From Nemopilema nomurai (Eukaryota > Cnidaria > Scyphozoa > Rhizostomeae > Rhizostomatidae), in assembly GCA_003864495.1 (NCBI GenBank), contig ML133465.1, positions 805,163-869,162 of the forward strand: a DNA stretch of 64,000 bases. Reading direction: 5' to 3'. The notes beneath the pieces are model-generated. The model saw only the letters and a program-made list of their open reading frames with translations, ran no database searches and was not told the DNA's origin. Positions 48,202 to 60,125 of this stretch are shown here, piece after piece. Positions within the stretch are counted from its first letter, which is position 1; every line of letters begins with the position of its first letter. The position numbers and the translations under genes are program-made.

Positions 48202-48647
48202 TTAAGGAGTGCCAATTACATTTCTATAGACCTCCACTTCACAAACTTGAAGTTGCTGTATTCTGTTTAGGAACACAGTCAAGTATCGACCATGCAGCAC
48301 CGTCGGGCAGTAAAAGTACTTGAACTCTCCAGCGTTTAGGATCCCTCCATTCACACACAGTGCATTGTTTCGTCCACCATTCGAACTATCGTCTCCAACA
48401 CTGATATCAAATGGATTGATCGCGAGTGGAGCCCAAGTCTGACCACTCTTTATTCGCACACTCGACACTGCTGCTTGCTTTGTCAGATCCACTTGCCACC
48501 AGGGCATGTTGTCAGGCTTCGTGATGCTGCACATTTGCCAGTCCCCAGTGCTGTTACCATCATTTCCATGGCTGGCAGAAAAGGTGTATTTGCGGTAGGT
48601 ATGCACCGATGAACTGGACGACGGCCTTCTGTGCGCAATATTTTCAG
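48202..48647 (-). CDS. Intact FTP2 exon of gene 5
   Basis: 446-nt terminal exon after a CATTTAG acceptor, entered in phase 1, stop at 48202-48204. Shows HGNDG, MPWWQVDL, NPFDISVGDDSS, NGGRNNALC, CPTVLHGRYLTVF and VCEVEVY. No lesion relative to genes 2 and 4. Confidence 0.75.
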
Positions 48648-51142
48648 CTAAATGTAATTGAGAAAACTTTCAAGTTTTGCATAAGGTTCATAAATATTTC
48701 TTGCTATATTGTTTTGTTTGTTTCCCAAAAGCTAAAGTTCGCACATGATGAAGGAATCTTAAAAAAGCAAATAAATACATTTAAAGGCAATAATTTTTAA
48801 AAGGAGCAGGTGTTAAACTTGATAACAGTTTATACTTTCGATATACTTCCATACATTACCATACATTGTCAAGACAAAACTATGTGTCCAATGCTTATTG
48901 TATTGTACAAGGCTATTCTGGTTTCTTTAGTAACTTAGTAACTTTGTCCCGGTTATTTTAGGGTTTAACTGTCAATTAGTGACGGTTTTCATGACCTTCA
49001 CGTCGACAATCTTTCAAAGAGTTCTTTCCATTGTCAACAAGCGTTTTAATAACATACAAAATATTATGCTCATGCCCTCATAAACCTTAAGTTCAGTAAC
49101 TGCAAGTCCAAACAACACATTTGGACAACTATAGTTGGATAATGTTTTCGACACGTTAAAGCCTTTGATACAGAGTCGGTTGTTGCGTCCGCCATTAGAA
49201 CTGTCATCTCCAACACTAACATTAAAGGGACTACGTTTAATCAAATTCAAGGGTCCTAATATTGCAATCATTTTCACTGCTCGCTGTTCAACATGGTCCA
49301 CTCGCCAACACGGATAACTTTCAATCAATGTTACGGCTCCCAAGCCTGACAGATTTTTCAAAACTGGCATTAAAAATCTCTCCGTTGTATATGAATGTAG
49401 AAGACTGAGCTCTTTTTTTCATAGCAAAATGTACATTTTACTTAAGACGTAGGTAAGCCAAGGTAAGTCAAATTTCAACAGTTAACTTAATCTAGCACGG
49501 TTCCAAGTATATATAAGCTTGAAGGTGTCCTAGAGCATGATTCTTTAATTTCGATTCAAATATTCAAAAAAGGCATCCTAGCAAAAGCATTTTTAGATCA
49601 GAGCTTTAGTAGTTCAGTAACTTTATAGCCCATCAATCTGGCTATGAGGCGGAAAGATTTCCTTAAAGCATGATTTTTTGGAAGGTTATAACTCTACACA
49701 AAGTTGCAATCAACTTTTCACTTCCGATATTGAGATGGCTATCTTACTCTGGTACATATACTTTGAAACTTTGAGACCTCAATTTTTGACTGTTTCAGCA
49801 TACTTTAGCAATAGTCTCCTATTTATCCTCAGATGCAGAGTATACAAACGTTGGAAAACAACCTAAAGCTGACACAATAAACAGAATAGATAAGTTTTTC
49901 TAGCTAATATCAGATGTCAAAACTCACCCGAGCAGTTCTTACCATGACCGGTAAACCCACTTCTACATTGGCAAGAAAATGAACCATAGTTGTTGGTACA
50001 AATGGCGTGCTGGTGACAGTCATGCAAGCCATTTTTGCATTCAAATAACAATAATATATTCAAACATTAGATTTCTATGCAGCGTTGTCAAAAGTATGGC
50101 CATTTCACACGTTATTCCGGCATCGAAAAATCTTTGAGGGTTCCAAACTCTTTCGATCTACATAGAGTGCGATTGTGCATGGATATGAATCTAGCATAGA
50201 AATTTATTACTGCAAAGAATCTTTAATAATTGTTTAGGTAACAACTTGTTGGCATCTATAAGTAACTTTTTAACGTTACCTCTGCCCGAAATAATGCATT
50301 GTACCAACACTTATTCTCGATATGTTACAAAATCTACTGCTACGCAGTTGCTTTTTAGGTTCGTGTGTAGCATTGCTTCTACAAATGCTTTTGTAATCCC
50401 ATTGCAATTCCATCCAGGGGAACCTCGTCAGAAAGTTTTAATAAGGTAAAGTTAAAGTAAAGCGTTAGGGTCATTTTAATATTGCCTGTTGATGTTTCTT
50501 TCTGAGTTAAAATCAAATTTCATGTTTCGAAATTGCTTGATAAATGTGAAATTGGATTGGTTTAGGTTATTTTGTCTGTTTTTTGCCAGCTTTTCGATTC
50601 TTGAAAGCATAGGTTTATAAAATGGGCATGATGTTATTTCAATGTGGCATGTTGATGTTTCTTTCTGAGTAAACAGGATGAAGCGGGAAAGTTATTCGGA
50701 CATCAATATATTTATTTTGCATTAGCATTAAAGGTAAGCATTAAAATATCCCAGATAAGCGTCTTTTGATTGAAATGATTTCTAGCATCCTTGAGGAACT
50801 TTCTACATTGATCATCGCCTAAAATAATGACTTAAGTAACATATAAAGCTAAAAATCCAATATCGCAATACTTCGATACAAAAACATGAAAGATAAAACA
50901 GAGACACTGGCAAGCAATATTATATTGCGGAGTTAATGTTATCAAATGGAGACCAAAGTATTTGCACGATTTCTAAAATTAGATTTGCATGGAATCATTC
51001 TCCATATGCATAAACTGCAGTTTGCATTTTTCCGCACTTTGAGATGAATGGGAAAATGCATTTTTACCAAATGAGTGATTGACACGATAAAACAATTTCA
51101 ATTATCCATTTAGTTTTTTGCAGAAATGCGAAACTGCCTCAC

Positions 51143-51728
51143 CGAGACATTTGTAACCAGGACATGTGCATGTATCGATGCACTTTTCTCCAGTCCTGCA
51201 AGGATGTTCTGATTGGCAAAGCTGACCAACCTACAATAATTCAAACAATTATAAACCATTAGAATCAAACAACTAATCCTAAGAAGCCATTTATTATTGT
51301 TATACATTTTGTATACCAACTTTTGCTAACATCTATAAATTAACACTTTAATTGAATATTAGTCTTCTCTATTAGAATTTTGTGTCAATCGATTGAAGTT
51401 GCTATTTAAACTTACATGCAATTCATCATAACGAGTAGAATAGTATGTCCAACCAGCTGCTGCCTGTGTTTCGATGCCGTCGTTAGGGTCCTGTGCTGAT
51501 TTGTTGTTCAACTGACAAGCACCAAGCTCCTCATTTACATTGATAGACTTGCATCGCTGTTCTTGAATGCATTCAAACTTACACGTATACTCATCAAGAC
51601 TATCAAATGTGCGAAAGGCGGCACTAAGTGAGCGATCTTGAAGCACAACAGAGAAGTTGGCAAAAGTTTTGCATGATAATCGAAGTATTTCTCCATTGAC
51701 ATCTTTCGAAGTCACTAGCATCCACAGC
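51143..51728 (-). CDS. PAN and linker exons of gene 5, intact
   Basis: PAN 51416-51728 and linker 51143-51230 are nearly identical in protein to gene 2 (PAN differs at a few residues, e.g. QRCKS for QLCKS; linker GQLCQSEHPC for GQLCQSKHPC). Both have the expected AG/GT sites (donors GTAAGT and GTGAGG). In this copy the PAN frame also runs upstream of the acceptor to an ATG at 51751 giving a short hydrophobic start MIMFCLLRLWMLV, an alternative leader if that intron is retained. Confidence 0.7.
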
Positions 51729-52077
51729 CTAAGAAGACAAAACATAATCATTTTTCAAATGCATTTCGATAGGATAGATTTCAAATGCTTTTGCATTTTT
51801 TCTATTCCTATCTGTAGTAAAATAAGGAGTAATTCAAAAGAAAATGAGCACCACTGTCTTCACAGAAAGTCGAAAAATATATTGATGAAACTTGGAAACC
51901 AAGTTGCTTAACTAAAAAGGTTGTGATATGCTAGCATCTTACGTCTTTTGGGTTAACTAATTGTGAGACATAGTAGAAATGATGGCAAACGTATCAGCAT
52001 CGAAAAATCTCTCAACCGATCGCATTATTGCCTTGAGAAGAAGAAGGCCTTCGCTAAGACCAATTCGTCATACTCAC

Positions 52078-52146
52078 AGTTGCAATAACATGACTTGTTA
52101 GTTCGTTGAAGCCAATATTTTGGATTTTTCCAATGAAGTACACAAT
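52078..52146 (-). other. 69-bp exon-like element, gene 5 copy
   Basis: Mirror of 7887-7955 with identical length and splice boundaries; the ATG seen in gene 2 is ATT here, so it is unlikely to supply a start codon. Confidence 0.4.
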
Positions 52147-52310
52147 CTACAAAAGAGTCATTCTACAAAAGTTCAGTGCTGAAATGAATACCATAGTTTA
52201 GCGAATCAGCATCATGCTCTAACTAAGCTAGGATAAAACTCACTTGCAATGGCTGTGCTCTATATAATAGAACTTTAGTTGACACGAGATGATATTGCAG
52301 GCAGAGTGCC

Positions 52311-52511
52311 TCAGATAAAATTATCTTCAGCCTTTAAATTTTTATCTTCTTTAACCATTGTATTCCTGTTCACCTTGGTTGAAGTTGATAGAAATTTGGT
52401 CCATTTAGCATACTCATGAAACTTGTCCAAGAAAGCGCTGTTATATGTGAACAAGTTCCTTCCGGTACAAAACATCACAATAGCTAAAAATAGCGGAGCT
52501 AGTTTCTGCAT
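52311..52511 (-). CDS. Signal-peptide exon of gene 5 (MQKLAPLFLAIVMFCT)
   Basis: 66-codon frame beginning with ATG at 52511 and a 15-residue hydrophobic leader. Two possible donors: TTTCATGA|GTATGC (phase 2, which matches the PAN exon) and CCAAG|GTGAAC (phase 0, which does not). I favour the first. The gene 2 copy has GTG in place of this ATG. Confidence 0.5.
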   Translation of the reverse strand: MQKLAPLFLAIVMFCTGRNLFTYNSAFLDKFHEYAKWTKFLSTSTKVNRNTMVKEDKNLKAEDNFI

Positions 52512-54174
52512 ACTAAAGGTAATTTCTCGTCTGATGCTTCACAAACAATGCAAACGTTAGAGAACAACAATAAACAGACATATATATATAGCAACTTGCA
52601 GATATATAAAATACATATATATAAAAAAGTACTTTGACTCCGTAAAAACAGGTTCCGCAATTTCTAGCTTTTATAAAGTGCTATTAGTGTAATCTTTGGA
52701 GAAGTCCTTTGCTAAACATAAGTTGGCAACACTCATGGCCCAGCATGTATATTAACTATTAACCTATAAATAGAGAACAACTCTGCGATGAAAGGAAAGT
52801 GATTGAGTGAAGTGGAGAGAAAATCCCCAAATACCGAAATTTTATGGGAAAATAAAACTTACGTACAAAGTAGACTAGTTAACTACTTATTTTTGATGCT
52901 TTATATCCTTTCTTACGAATTTCTCGCTAGAATTTCACGTCTCTTTCCCACAGACTAGACAAGCTCCTTTTGCATCATGTGATCACTTCATCGGTTTCAA
53001 TGACATTTTAAGGTGAAAAATCTTCCTTCTTTTTCACCTTATCAGTCTATTGTAAATCACCATAAGAATCAAAGTAGGCAGTTTCTGGTGGCCCTTTTCT
53101 TAAAAAAGCTAAATTTAATCAAATGCTTCCAAAGGACTTTAATGGAACACAAACGAAACCCAGACAGCTCCTCTACATCCAGATTTGGCCCTAGTGAAGA
53201 AATATCACTGAAATCTAGTTGCTACAAAAGAAATAAAGCTTTAGATAAAGTAATTAAAGAAATTCTTTTGTCCCAAAAAGCAAAAGTATCTTGTTTATTT
53301 CTGAATGTGTTTTGAAGTTGAACTTTCGAAAAGCACTTTGACATAAGGAAAACTTCGGTTGTTTATTTCACTATGGTCAATATGAAATCAAATTTTTATT
53401 CCAAATTTGTCTGTATGATCCCCTTCCTTGCTTGATGTTTGCAGGACATGTTTGAAATAGGAAATAAAAAAAACAAATTCAAGCCATTTAATTCCTTCTA
53501 GAAATAAGTTTCATTTTTGTACTCTGTTCTGAAAGTAAACTACTTGCGGAACTTATCTTTCAATTCAGCCATTGCCTTTTGCGAAGCGTCGGTTGATTAT
53601 TTCATCTTGGCTGACAACGGCTAATGCTCGTGTAAATCAACTGCACTCACTCTCTTTCTAGACATGTTTGGTAAAATCTGACTTATGCTCCCGCAAAGGT
53701 TGCTAACTTCTGGATCCGCCCCTGCTATCAATATAATTGTAAAACTCTCGAGCAGTGCTATGAATTGGTATTTAATTCTACAATCATTGCTGTCGAAACT
53801 GAAGAAGCTGAAATGGTACATACCAATGATAACTGGATATAGCAAAAGAGGAAATATATAGGCACCTGTCACATAAGCTCCTTCTTTTGTTTGATTTTTT
53901 TATAATATTGTTTCTCAAATACTTTACTATTTCTACACATTAGATACACGCATTACACAGAATTCAGAATAAATAAACAACTTTCCATATAACTGCCATA
54001 TTACAAATTTGTGTATCTTACTTTTTTCTCAATTTCTTACATAATGTATATGAAATTTAATCATCTGTGATGCTAGTTAATTGCATATATTTTAGGTGAG
54101 TTCACTAAAATGATACTTTCTTGCTTCCTTGCAATACAAACCCGCCCCATGATTAAGGACAGACTCATGCTTAC
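52512..54174. other. Upstream region of gene 5
   Basis: Mirror of 5.7-7.4 kb in blocks. Around 53660-53730 there is extra sequence ending (read on -) CAGGGGCGGATCCAG, a hAT-style terminus, absent from the 6.1-kb copy: possibly a solo transposon end. No gene. Confidence 0.4.
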
Positions 54175-54245
54175 CTTTCAAGACATTCAGTTCAGGCTGC
54201 GCCGAGTTCTACCGGCTCTTGCTGGACTCTCTCGTTGGTCTACAC
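54175..54245 (-). other. Conserved 71-bp exon-like element, copy 3
   Basis: Same length and splice-like boundaries as 5610-5680 and 27658-27728. One frame is open (CRPTRESSKSRQNSAQ...). It lies about 1.7 kb upstream of the gene 5 leader. Confidence 0.5.
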
Positions 54246-56894
54246 CTGCACAATTCTTTTGAAACTTACCATCACCGTTTACTTTCAGCAAAACAATTAT
54301 GCGTTCTTTCATTTTTAATGAGTCGGCCATAATCCTTTACCTTAATTTAGTGAAACTGTACTGGTGTGATTCACTGTCTTGAATAATTTGCTGTTTGATT
54401 AAGTTGAAATTGTCTTTACCCTTTTAAAATTGTTTGTAGTATATAAAGTTGCTTTCTTCATACAATAACAAATTTGACTCAAATTGAAGAATTCTCTGCT
54501 TTAGGCAATTAATTTCATAAACAAAGAAATGCGCCAAGCGAAATATAAAGCAAACGATGTTTTAAGTACAGCATTCTAGCAAAATATTTGTGTAATAACG
54601 TAAATGAATTGAACTATATTCAATTTTCCTTTGCTTGATCGTCTCTTTTTATTCGGAGTCAGCAGATTTGTTCCCGATTATGTAAGTTCAAACAACTTTT
54701 GTGAGAAAATAAAGAATCGATAGTTATTAAGAAGCTAAGAAAGTAAGGCATGTTTCAAGGATTTGGACAAATAAATTTGTATGGAAATCTCAAATTGGCA
54801 CCAACAATGTTATAAGATCTTACAAAACATCCAAAGAACAATACCTAAAGGACAATACAGTCAAATTTGACCTTTGCATTTCATAAAAAGTTTTCAGATC
54901 TTTTCAGAAAGAAATCATACCAATATGCCTAACAACTAACAAGTCTTTACTTTAGAATATTAACATTTCAGTCTCTTCGCTGATTATCCTTTGTTTATAT
55001 TTTGATGAGAAGCTGCCGTACTCGAAAATGAATTCAACTCTTCGGCTTTTCACGTTTTAGCTAAAACTATTCTTTTCTGAAACGAAGCCAGTAGCTTTGC
55101 TTCTGATGACACAACTAGCTTGGTCATTGAATTCACTCAGCAACAAAGGATAAACCAATGTTTTTCATCTTAATGGCATTGACCAAGAAACGGTTTCTGT
55201 TATTTGACCACCTTTGTTCTTTATATTTGTCCCCGGATTGGACGTTTCTATTTCTGATGACAAGAAGGGAAACATCAAATTATTGAAAACTTTTTGAGCT
55301 AAAGATAACAAACAATAGATTGCAAGGAACGATTGGGATTAACCGAGAGGTTCTTTCTAACAAAGCCAATGTTGTCATACAATAAGGTGGAAGCCTGTTT
55401 TATTCGTAAAGATTTCAAAAAACCTTTCAGGTTAGTTTGGGTTTGGTGGCTTTAAGTTTGAAACATTTTGCAATCAGTATGAAATGAAAAATGTATAGAG
55501 AGAAGTAACATTTCTTAAATGAGGAAAGATGTGCTCTATATATAACCTATAAACTGCTTATACAGTCAGCTATCATCAAGACATTCCACGCTGCTGGTTT
55601 TAGAGAATCAAATGCAATAATCACCTTAGAATTAGTTCCAATGCGTTTAGATGACATTCATTTGATGATTCTAAGTTTTGCAATAGCAGCTTTGTTAAGA
55701 ACGTTGAGCACATTAAATGCTTTCACCTCACCTCAAAGCAATTCAAAATTTTTACCCGAAATGATCTGCACTTCAAATTGACATGGTTTTAAACATTTTG
55801 TAAAATTCACGCCAACCAGTTTATCAACCATGATTAAATTATCTAGAGATAGCTTTTGAATTTTTCCATTTAGAAAATGATATTGGTAAGAAGAGACGGT
55901 TCAGTTTTGTGAAAGGACTGAAATCAGTAAGCTATATAAAAGATTGTTGTTTAACTCCTGTTAAAATGCCTTTAGGGCGTCCTAATGAATAAATTGGGAA
56001 CATTGGATGTGGACAAATTATTGCAAAGCAAAAATAACAAGGTTCTCCGAAGAAGTAAGAAAAAATCTTAGCTTGAACAAGCGTGCACTTCTTCTAGCTG
56101 CACCTATGTTTCAATTTCAGCAAAATTGAAAGCAAATGCATCTATTTTATTAATTCACAGCTGATAAATAATAAATGTAGAGTATTTTAATACAAACAAA
56201 TAAGTTCTTGAATTTGTGAAGCAGTTCTAGTCAATTTCAAACACAAGTTTTAGAGCATACTGCTTGTTAATGTATATAAAATTGTCAATATTTGCAAATA
56301 ATCTTCAACCCATTGGGCACATCCGTACTTTTTGAGATTTTGAGTGCCAATAATTTTTTCATTAGCTTCCATTTTGCATACCTGAAGATAGTATTTTCTT
56401 TCCAGAGACACAGTCGTGCATCGACCATGTTACGCTATTATTCGCCTTCGCATGTGTTGCAATATTTCGTCCAGGTGGTGTATTTAGATTCCACTTTTAG
56501 AACGTCTGTTCAACAACATTCACTCATTGGCACAAAATTTAACTTGATCAATAAGTAACTGCAAATAATTCAAAATAGAAGGGTTGATGTTTCGTCTAAA
56601 ATAAACTGAGAAAGAATGACTTGAAAACAAATATGACCTAATGAGAAAAGACTCTTTGTTTCCAGGCCATAATGACCTGGATAGGTTTTTGAAATGAATT
56701 TTGCAGGTAAATCGATTATATTAAAGTTGTTGGAGTTACTTTTATAGCTTCAGATGTAAGATATTTGTTAAATTTTAGATTTTGGATGTGCGACAATGCT
56801 AAAAAGTGATAAATTTTCTTAATTCATTGACATTTTCAGAATCTATTAACAGTGCACCAATATTTCTATTATCTTGAAAGTTAAGGAATTGAAG
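54246..56894 (-). other. Spacer between genes 6 and 5
   Basis: Mirrors 4.3-5.6 kb and 19.2-20.05 kb. No gene. Unlike the + strand copy at 20-27 kb, this copy holds no LINE or hAT insertion and so shows the ancestral spacer. Confidence 0.55.
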
Positions 56895-57045
56895 ATACTT
56901 TTTCAAAAACCTCAAATTCACAAACTTGGAGAAACTCAAATCGGTTTAGGAACACAGTTATGTATCTACCATGCAGCACCGTCGGGCAGTAAAAGTATTT
57001 CAGCTCTACAGCGCTTAGGATCTCATTATTCACACACAGTGACGT
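56895..57045 (-). pseudogene. FTP2 3' fragment next to LINE sequence
   Basis: The last ~150 bases of an FTP2 exon; homology stops at 57045 inside the ALCV-coding stretch, where LINE sequence begins. The full FTP2 of gene 6 lies on the other side of the LINE (58235-58681), so the 3' part is present twice. Confidence 0.75.
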
Positions 57046-58223
57046 AGTTTTGCAAAGTTGGATCTTTTCTTTTTGCTAAGTATCAAGTCTAAGTAGTTCT
57101 GAAACTTATCAACTGTTTTGAAAGATGCGTATGTACAAAGCTTTTTGTTGAGAATAATTTGTGCTTGTAACTTTTCCATAACTTTTGACCTAGAATGGGA
57201 AGATATTTTTGATTTCACGATAGAGGTGTTATCGTTTGTATGTATTCTGTAGAGGGCCAGCAGGGAACGGGCAATACTGACCCAATGAGAAACACCGGTA
57301 TCTGCATCATTATTTAATACTTGAAATGCTCTATATGCATATGTTGAAGAATCAAAATTTATAAAGTGAATATGAAATTTTAGGATATTAATATGTCTAT
57401 GTTCAAGCAGCGAACAACGTCCCAGCTCTGCATAAACCCCAAGAGGCGTTGTAGATCCTTTAACACCTAGGGTTGACTTGCAAGCCATAAGGTGAAGTTT
57501 TCCAGGCATTCCCATGTACCAGATCCCTTCGTCCGAGGTTTAATTTAGAATAGAAAGTATTATACTGTCAAATAAAAATAGAAACAGCCTTGGGTTGAAT
57601 CCATCCCATTCGTTGCTTTTGGACAAAAAAGCAAAGAAAGATTTTTGAGCTTTTTGTTTAATTATATCATCATAAGGACTGTAGGAAACATTAGATTTAA
57701 AAGTAACTCCAAGGTATTTGTACTCATTGCATTTTCTGATATCTTTATCACCAAATTTCCATATTTCGCACGCCTTAGATTTTTTCTCGGTTTTTTATAC
57801 AATCATTATCTTGGTTTTGGAAGTATTTATCTCCATATTAATAGACATGCAGAACTGGTTTAGCTCGATCAACTGGGATTGCAGGTCAACAGCAGCATTA
57901 GCTAATAAAACTAAGTCATCAGCGTATAAAAGGGTACAGATATTTCTATCACCTAATGAGACACCAGTAGACCCATCACTAATCTTTGAGTCTAAGTCAT
58001 TAAAGAACAAAGTGAACAACAACGGACTCAACAAACAACCTTGCCAAACACCACGATGGCAGGAAAGGAGATTGGTTTGGCTTTCCTGACCCCTTACACA
58101 GGACTTTACCTTTGCATACATGGACTTAATGATACCTAACATTTTTCCATTAATACCATGAGACAACAATGTAACAATGAGATTGTTGTAGTCAACAGAA
58201 TAAAAAGCTTTCTTAAACTCCAC
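57046..58223 (-). mobile_element. LINE reverse transcriptase fragment
   Basis: On the - strand: FKKAFYSVDYNNLI, GVWQGCLLSPLLFTLFFNDL and the catalytic YADDLVLLA (RT motifs 3-5), then NTSKTKIMIV and YLGVTFKS-type text, and a C-terminal region with VYAELGRCSLL and SKKKRSNFAKLR. The 5' part (before the Phe-Lys-Lys motif) and the normal end are both missing, so this is an internal piece, not a regular 5'-truncated insertion. At least one frameshift near 57700. Confidence 0.75.
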
Positions 58224-58234
58224 AAAAGTGAGAG

Positions 58235-60125
58235 TTAAAGAGTGCCATTTACATTTCCATAGACTTCCACTTCACAAACTTGAAGTAACTCAAATCTGTT
58301 CAGGAACACAGTCACGTATCTACCATGCAGCAACGTCGGGCAGTAAAAGTACTTTAACTCTGCAGCATTTAGGATCCCCTCTTCCACACACAATGCATTG
58401 TTTCGTCCACCATTCAAACTATCGTCTCCAACACTGATAAGAAATGGATTGATCCTGTATGGAGCCCAAGTCACACCACTCTTTATTCGCACACTCGACA
58501 CTGCTGCTTGCTTTGTCAGATCCACTTGCCACCAGGGCATGTTTTCTTTCTGCGTGACACTGCACCTTTGCCCGTCCTCAGTCCTTTTACCATCATTCCC
58601 ATCCCATTCCCATCAACGTGTATTTGCCGTAGGTATGCACCGATGAACTGGACAACGGCTTTTTGTACGCAATGTTTTGACCTAACATAGATAGAAGAAA
58701 CCGGCTTGAAAATTGACAGCGACTACTATGCTCAAGGATTAAAAGAGTATAGGCATCAGTCATTTCCAAAAAGGAAAAGCTTTTCACGCAGTCAGATGTT
58801 GTTGCAAAAAACCATTGCTGGGTGGTTAAGGGAATCGATTACCATGCCAACAGGCGTGACTAGATCCCGATCACCGACGGTCTACAGTTCGCTCAGTTTG
58901 ATATGAAAATTTTAAGAAAGATGCTAAGGAAGTAGTGTGCGAAGGGACAGACCATCCTAGCACATGAAACTACGCCTTAAGACGAAACCCCTCTAAAACT
59001 GCATTGATTCTGGAAACTAACTTTTCGTGCTGTGCCCTTTGATCATGTCAGCTCTTATTAGCCTGGTTGTCTTTTGATAAACCAATACAGACAAAATTTA
59101 AAATCAGTGTTAGTGTATGTTAGTAACGTTATTTGGCTCAAAGTTGTTTCTCTTGTAGCCGAAAGAGGCAATTGTAAATACATAATGGATAGAGATAAAA
59201 GGATTCCATTTTGGATTAGCCTCATCATTGATACTGATATTGCCATGATTTGTTTCAAATCCCTTGAATGTTTGGAAAGTTAGTCAAATGCAACAAATGC
59301 ACAGTTGCTAAAATCAGTTGCAAATGTCATGTATAACCACGAACCTATCATGCCTTTGTAAACTTCAAACTCAGTTTTGCTGAGAGTTTCATGGCGACCC
59401 ACGAAGAGACTGACATAACTGCCAGGGGGATAACTAGAGCAGGGGAATGATCTTAGTACACCTTTTTCTATGACAAGCTATTTCCAACGATAGCAGACTA
59501 CGCACAACAAAACGTGTAACAACGAAACAGTGTAGTAAAAGCTTTAGATAGAGAAACCGGCACTTTATATTACTCGTCATAAGCCCCGAGAATATGCTAC
59601 ACGATTTGTCGTGAAATGGTGTATCGAAAGCATCGCACTTTGTTGCACTTTGATGGGTATGATTCACAGTTGAAGCCAAAATGTAACTTCAAAATTAGCC
59701 AAATAATCTTCAACAGACCAATATAATAGATTTTCCCCTCTAATTCTCATTAAGCTCACGTAAATGAAAATCGATTTTGAAAAATCATTCCTGCGCGTGC
59801 ATTGCCTCGTTTAGTCACACAATGTAGTACTATTAACTTATGCACAGGTGATGCATTATGTTTGGTGCATCAAAGGTGCTACGTTTAGTTTAAAGTCGCT
59901 CCAGAGTCACATCATAGGTCAGGCATAGTTGCTCCAGTCACATTCTGCTACACTAAATCAATCTGTCGAGTTCAATAAAGTTAAATGTTGTACCGTTTCA
60001 ATCAGTCCTGAAATATTCGCGTCTGCATCTTTCTTTGACCATTTGAAATCCATTTCTGCATTTGCATTAAAATGAGCCATAGCTGTTGGTGCAATATGCA
60101 TTTCGGAGACAGCTGTGAGTGCCAG
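58235..60125 (-). pseudogene. Gene 6: EGF and FTP2 remnants
   Basis: EGF remnant 60125-60001 (SCLRNAYCTNSYGSF, stop, CKCRNGF) and FTP2 58681-58235. FTP2 is open from MPWWQVDL (58540) to its stop, but the segment before it has been replaced by an imperfect GGGAATG repeat that brings a TGA near 58600. No FTP1 exon between them, as in gene 3, its direct-strand relative. 59.05-59.75 kb mirrors 17.05-17.65 kb. Confidence 0.75.

Larger units (their letters stand above)
48202..52511 (-). pseudogene. Gene 5: lectin unit with mixed intact and broken exons
   Basis: Exons in transcript order: leader 52511-52311, 69-bp 52146-52078, PAN 51728-51416, linker 51230-51143, EGF 50040-49928, FTP1 ~49430-49077, FTP2 48647-48202. 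Leader ATG, PAN (313 nt), linker (88 nt, seven Cys) and FTP2 are open with good splice sites. The EGF has lost its acceptor and DIDE segment by a ~14-bp deletion. FTP1 has lost both its acceptor (AG deleted) and donor (GT to GC), plus an 8-bp deletion and the loss of the RYVSVF segment (PNVLFGLAVTELKV). Because exons are phase 1-1, splicing linker directly to FTP2 stays in frame: 51416-51721, 51143-51230 and 48202-48647 would give 279 residues from ATG 51721. So it is either a pseudogene or a shortened PAN-FTP gene. Confidence 0.65.
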
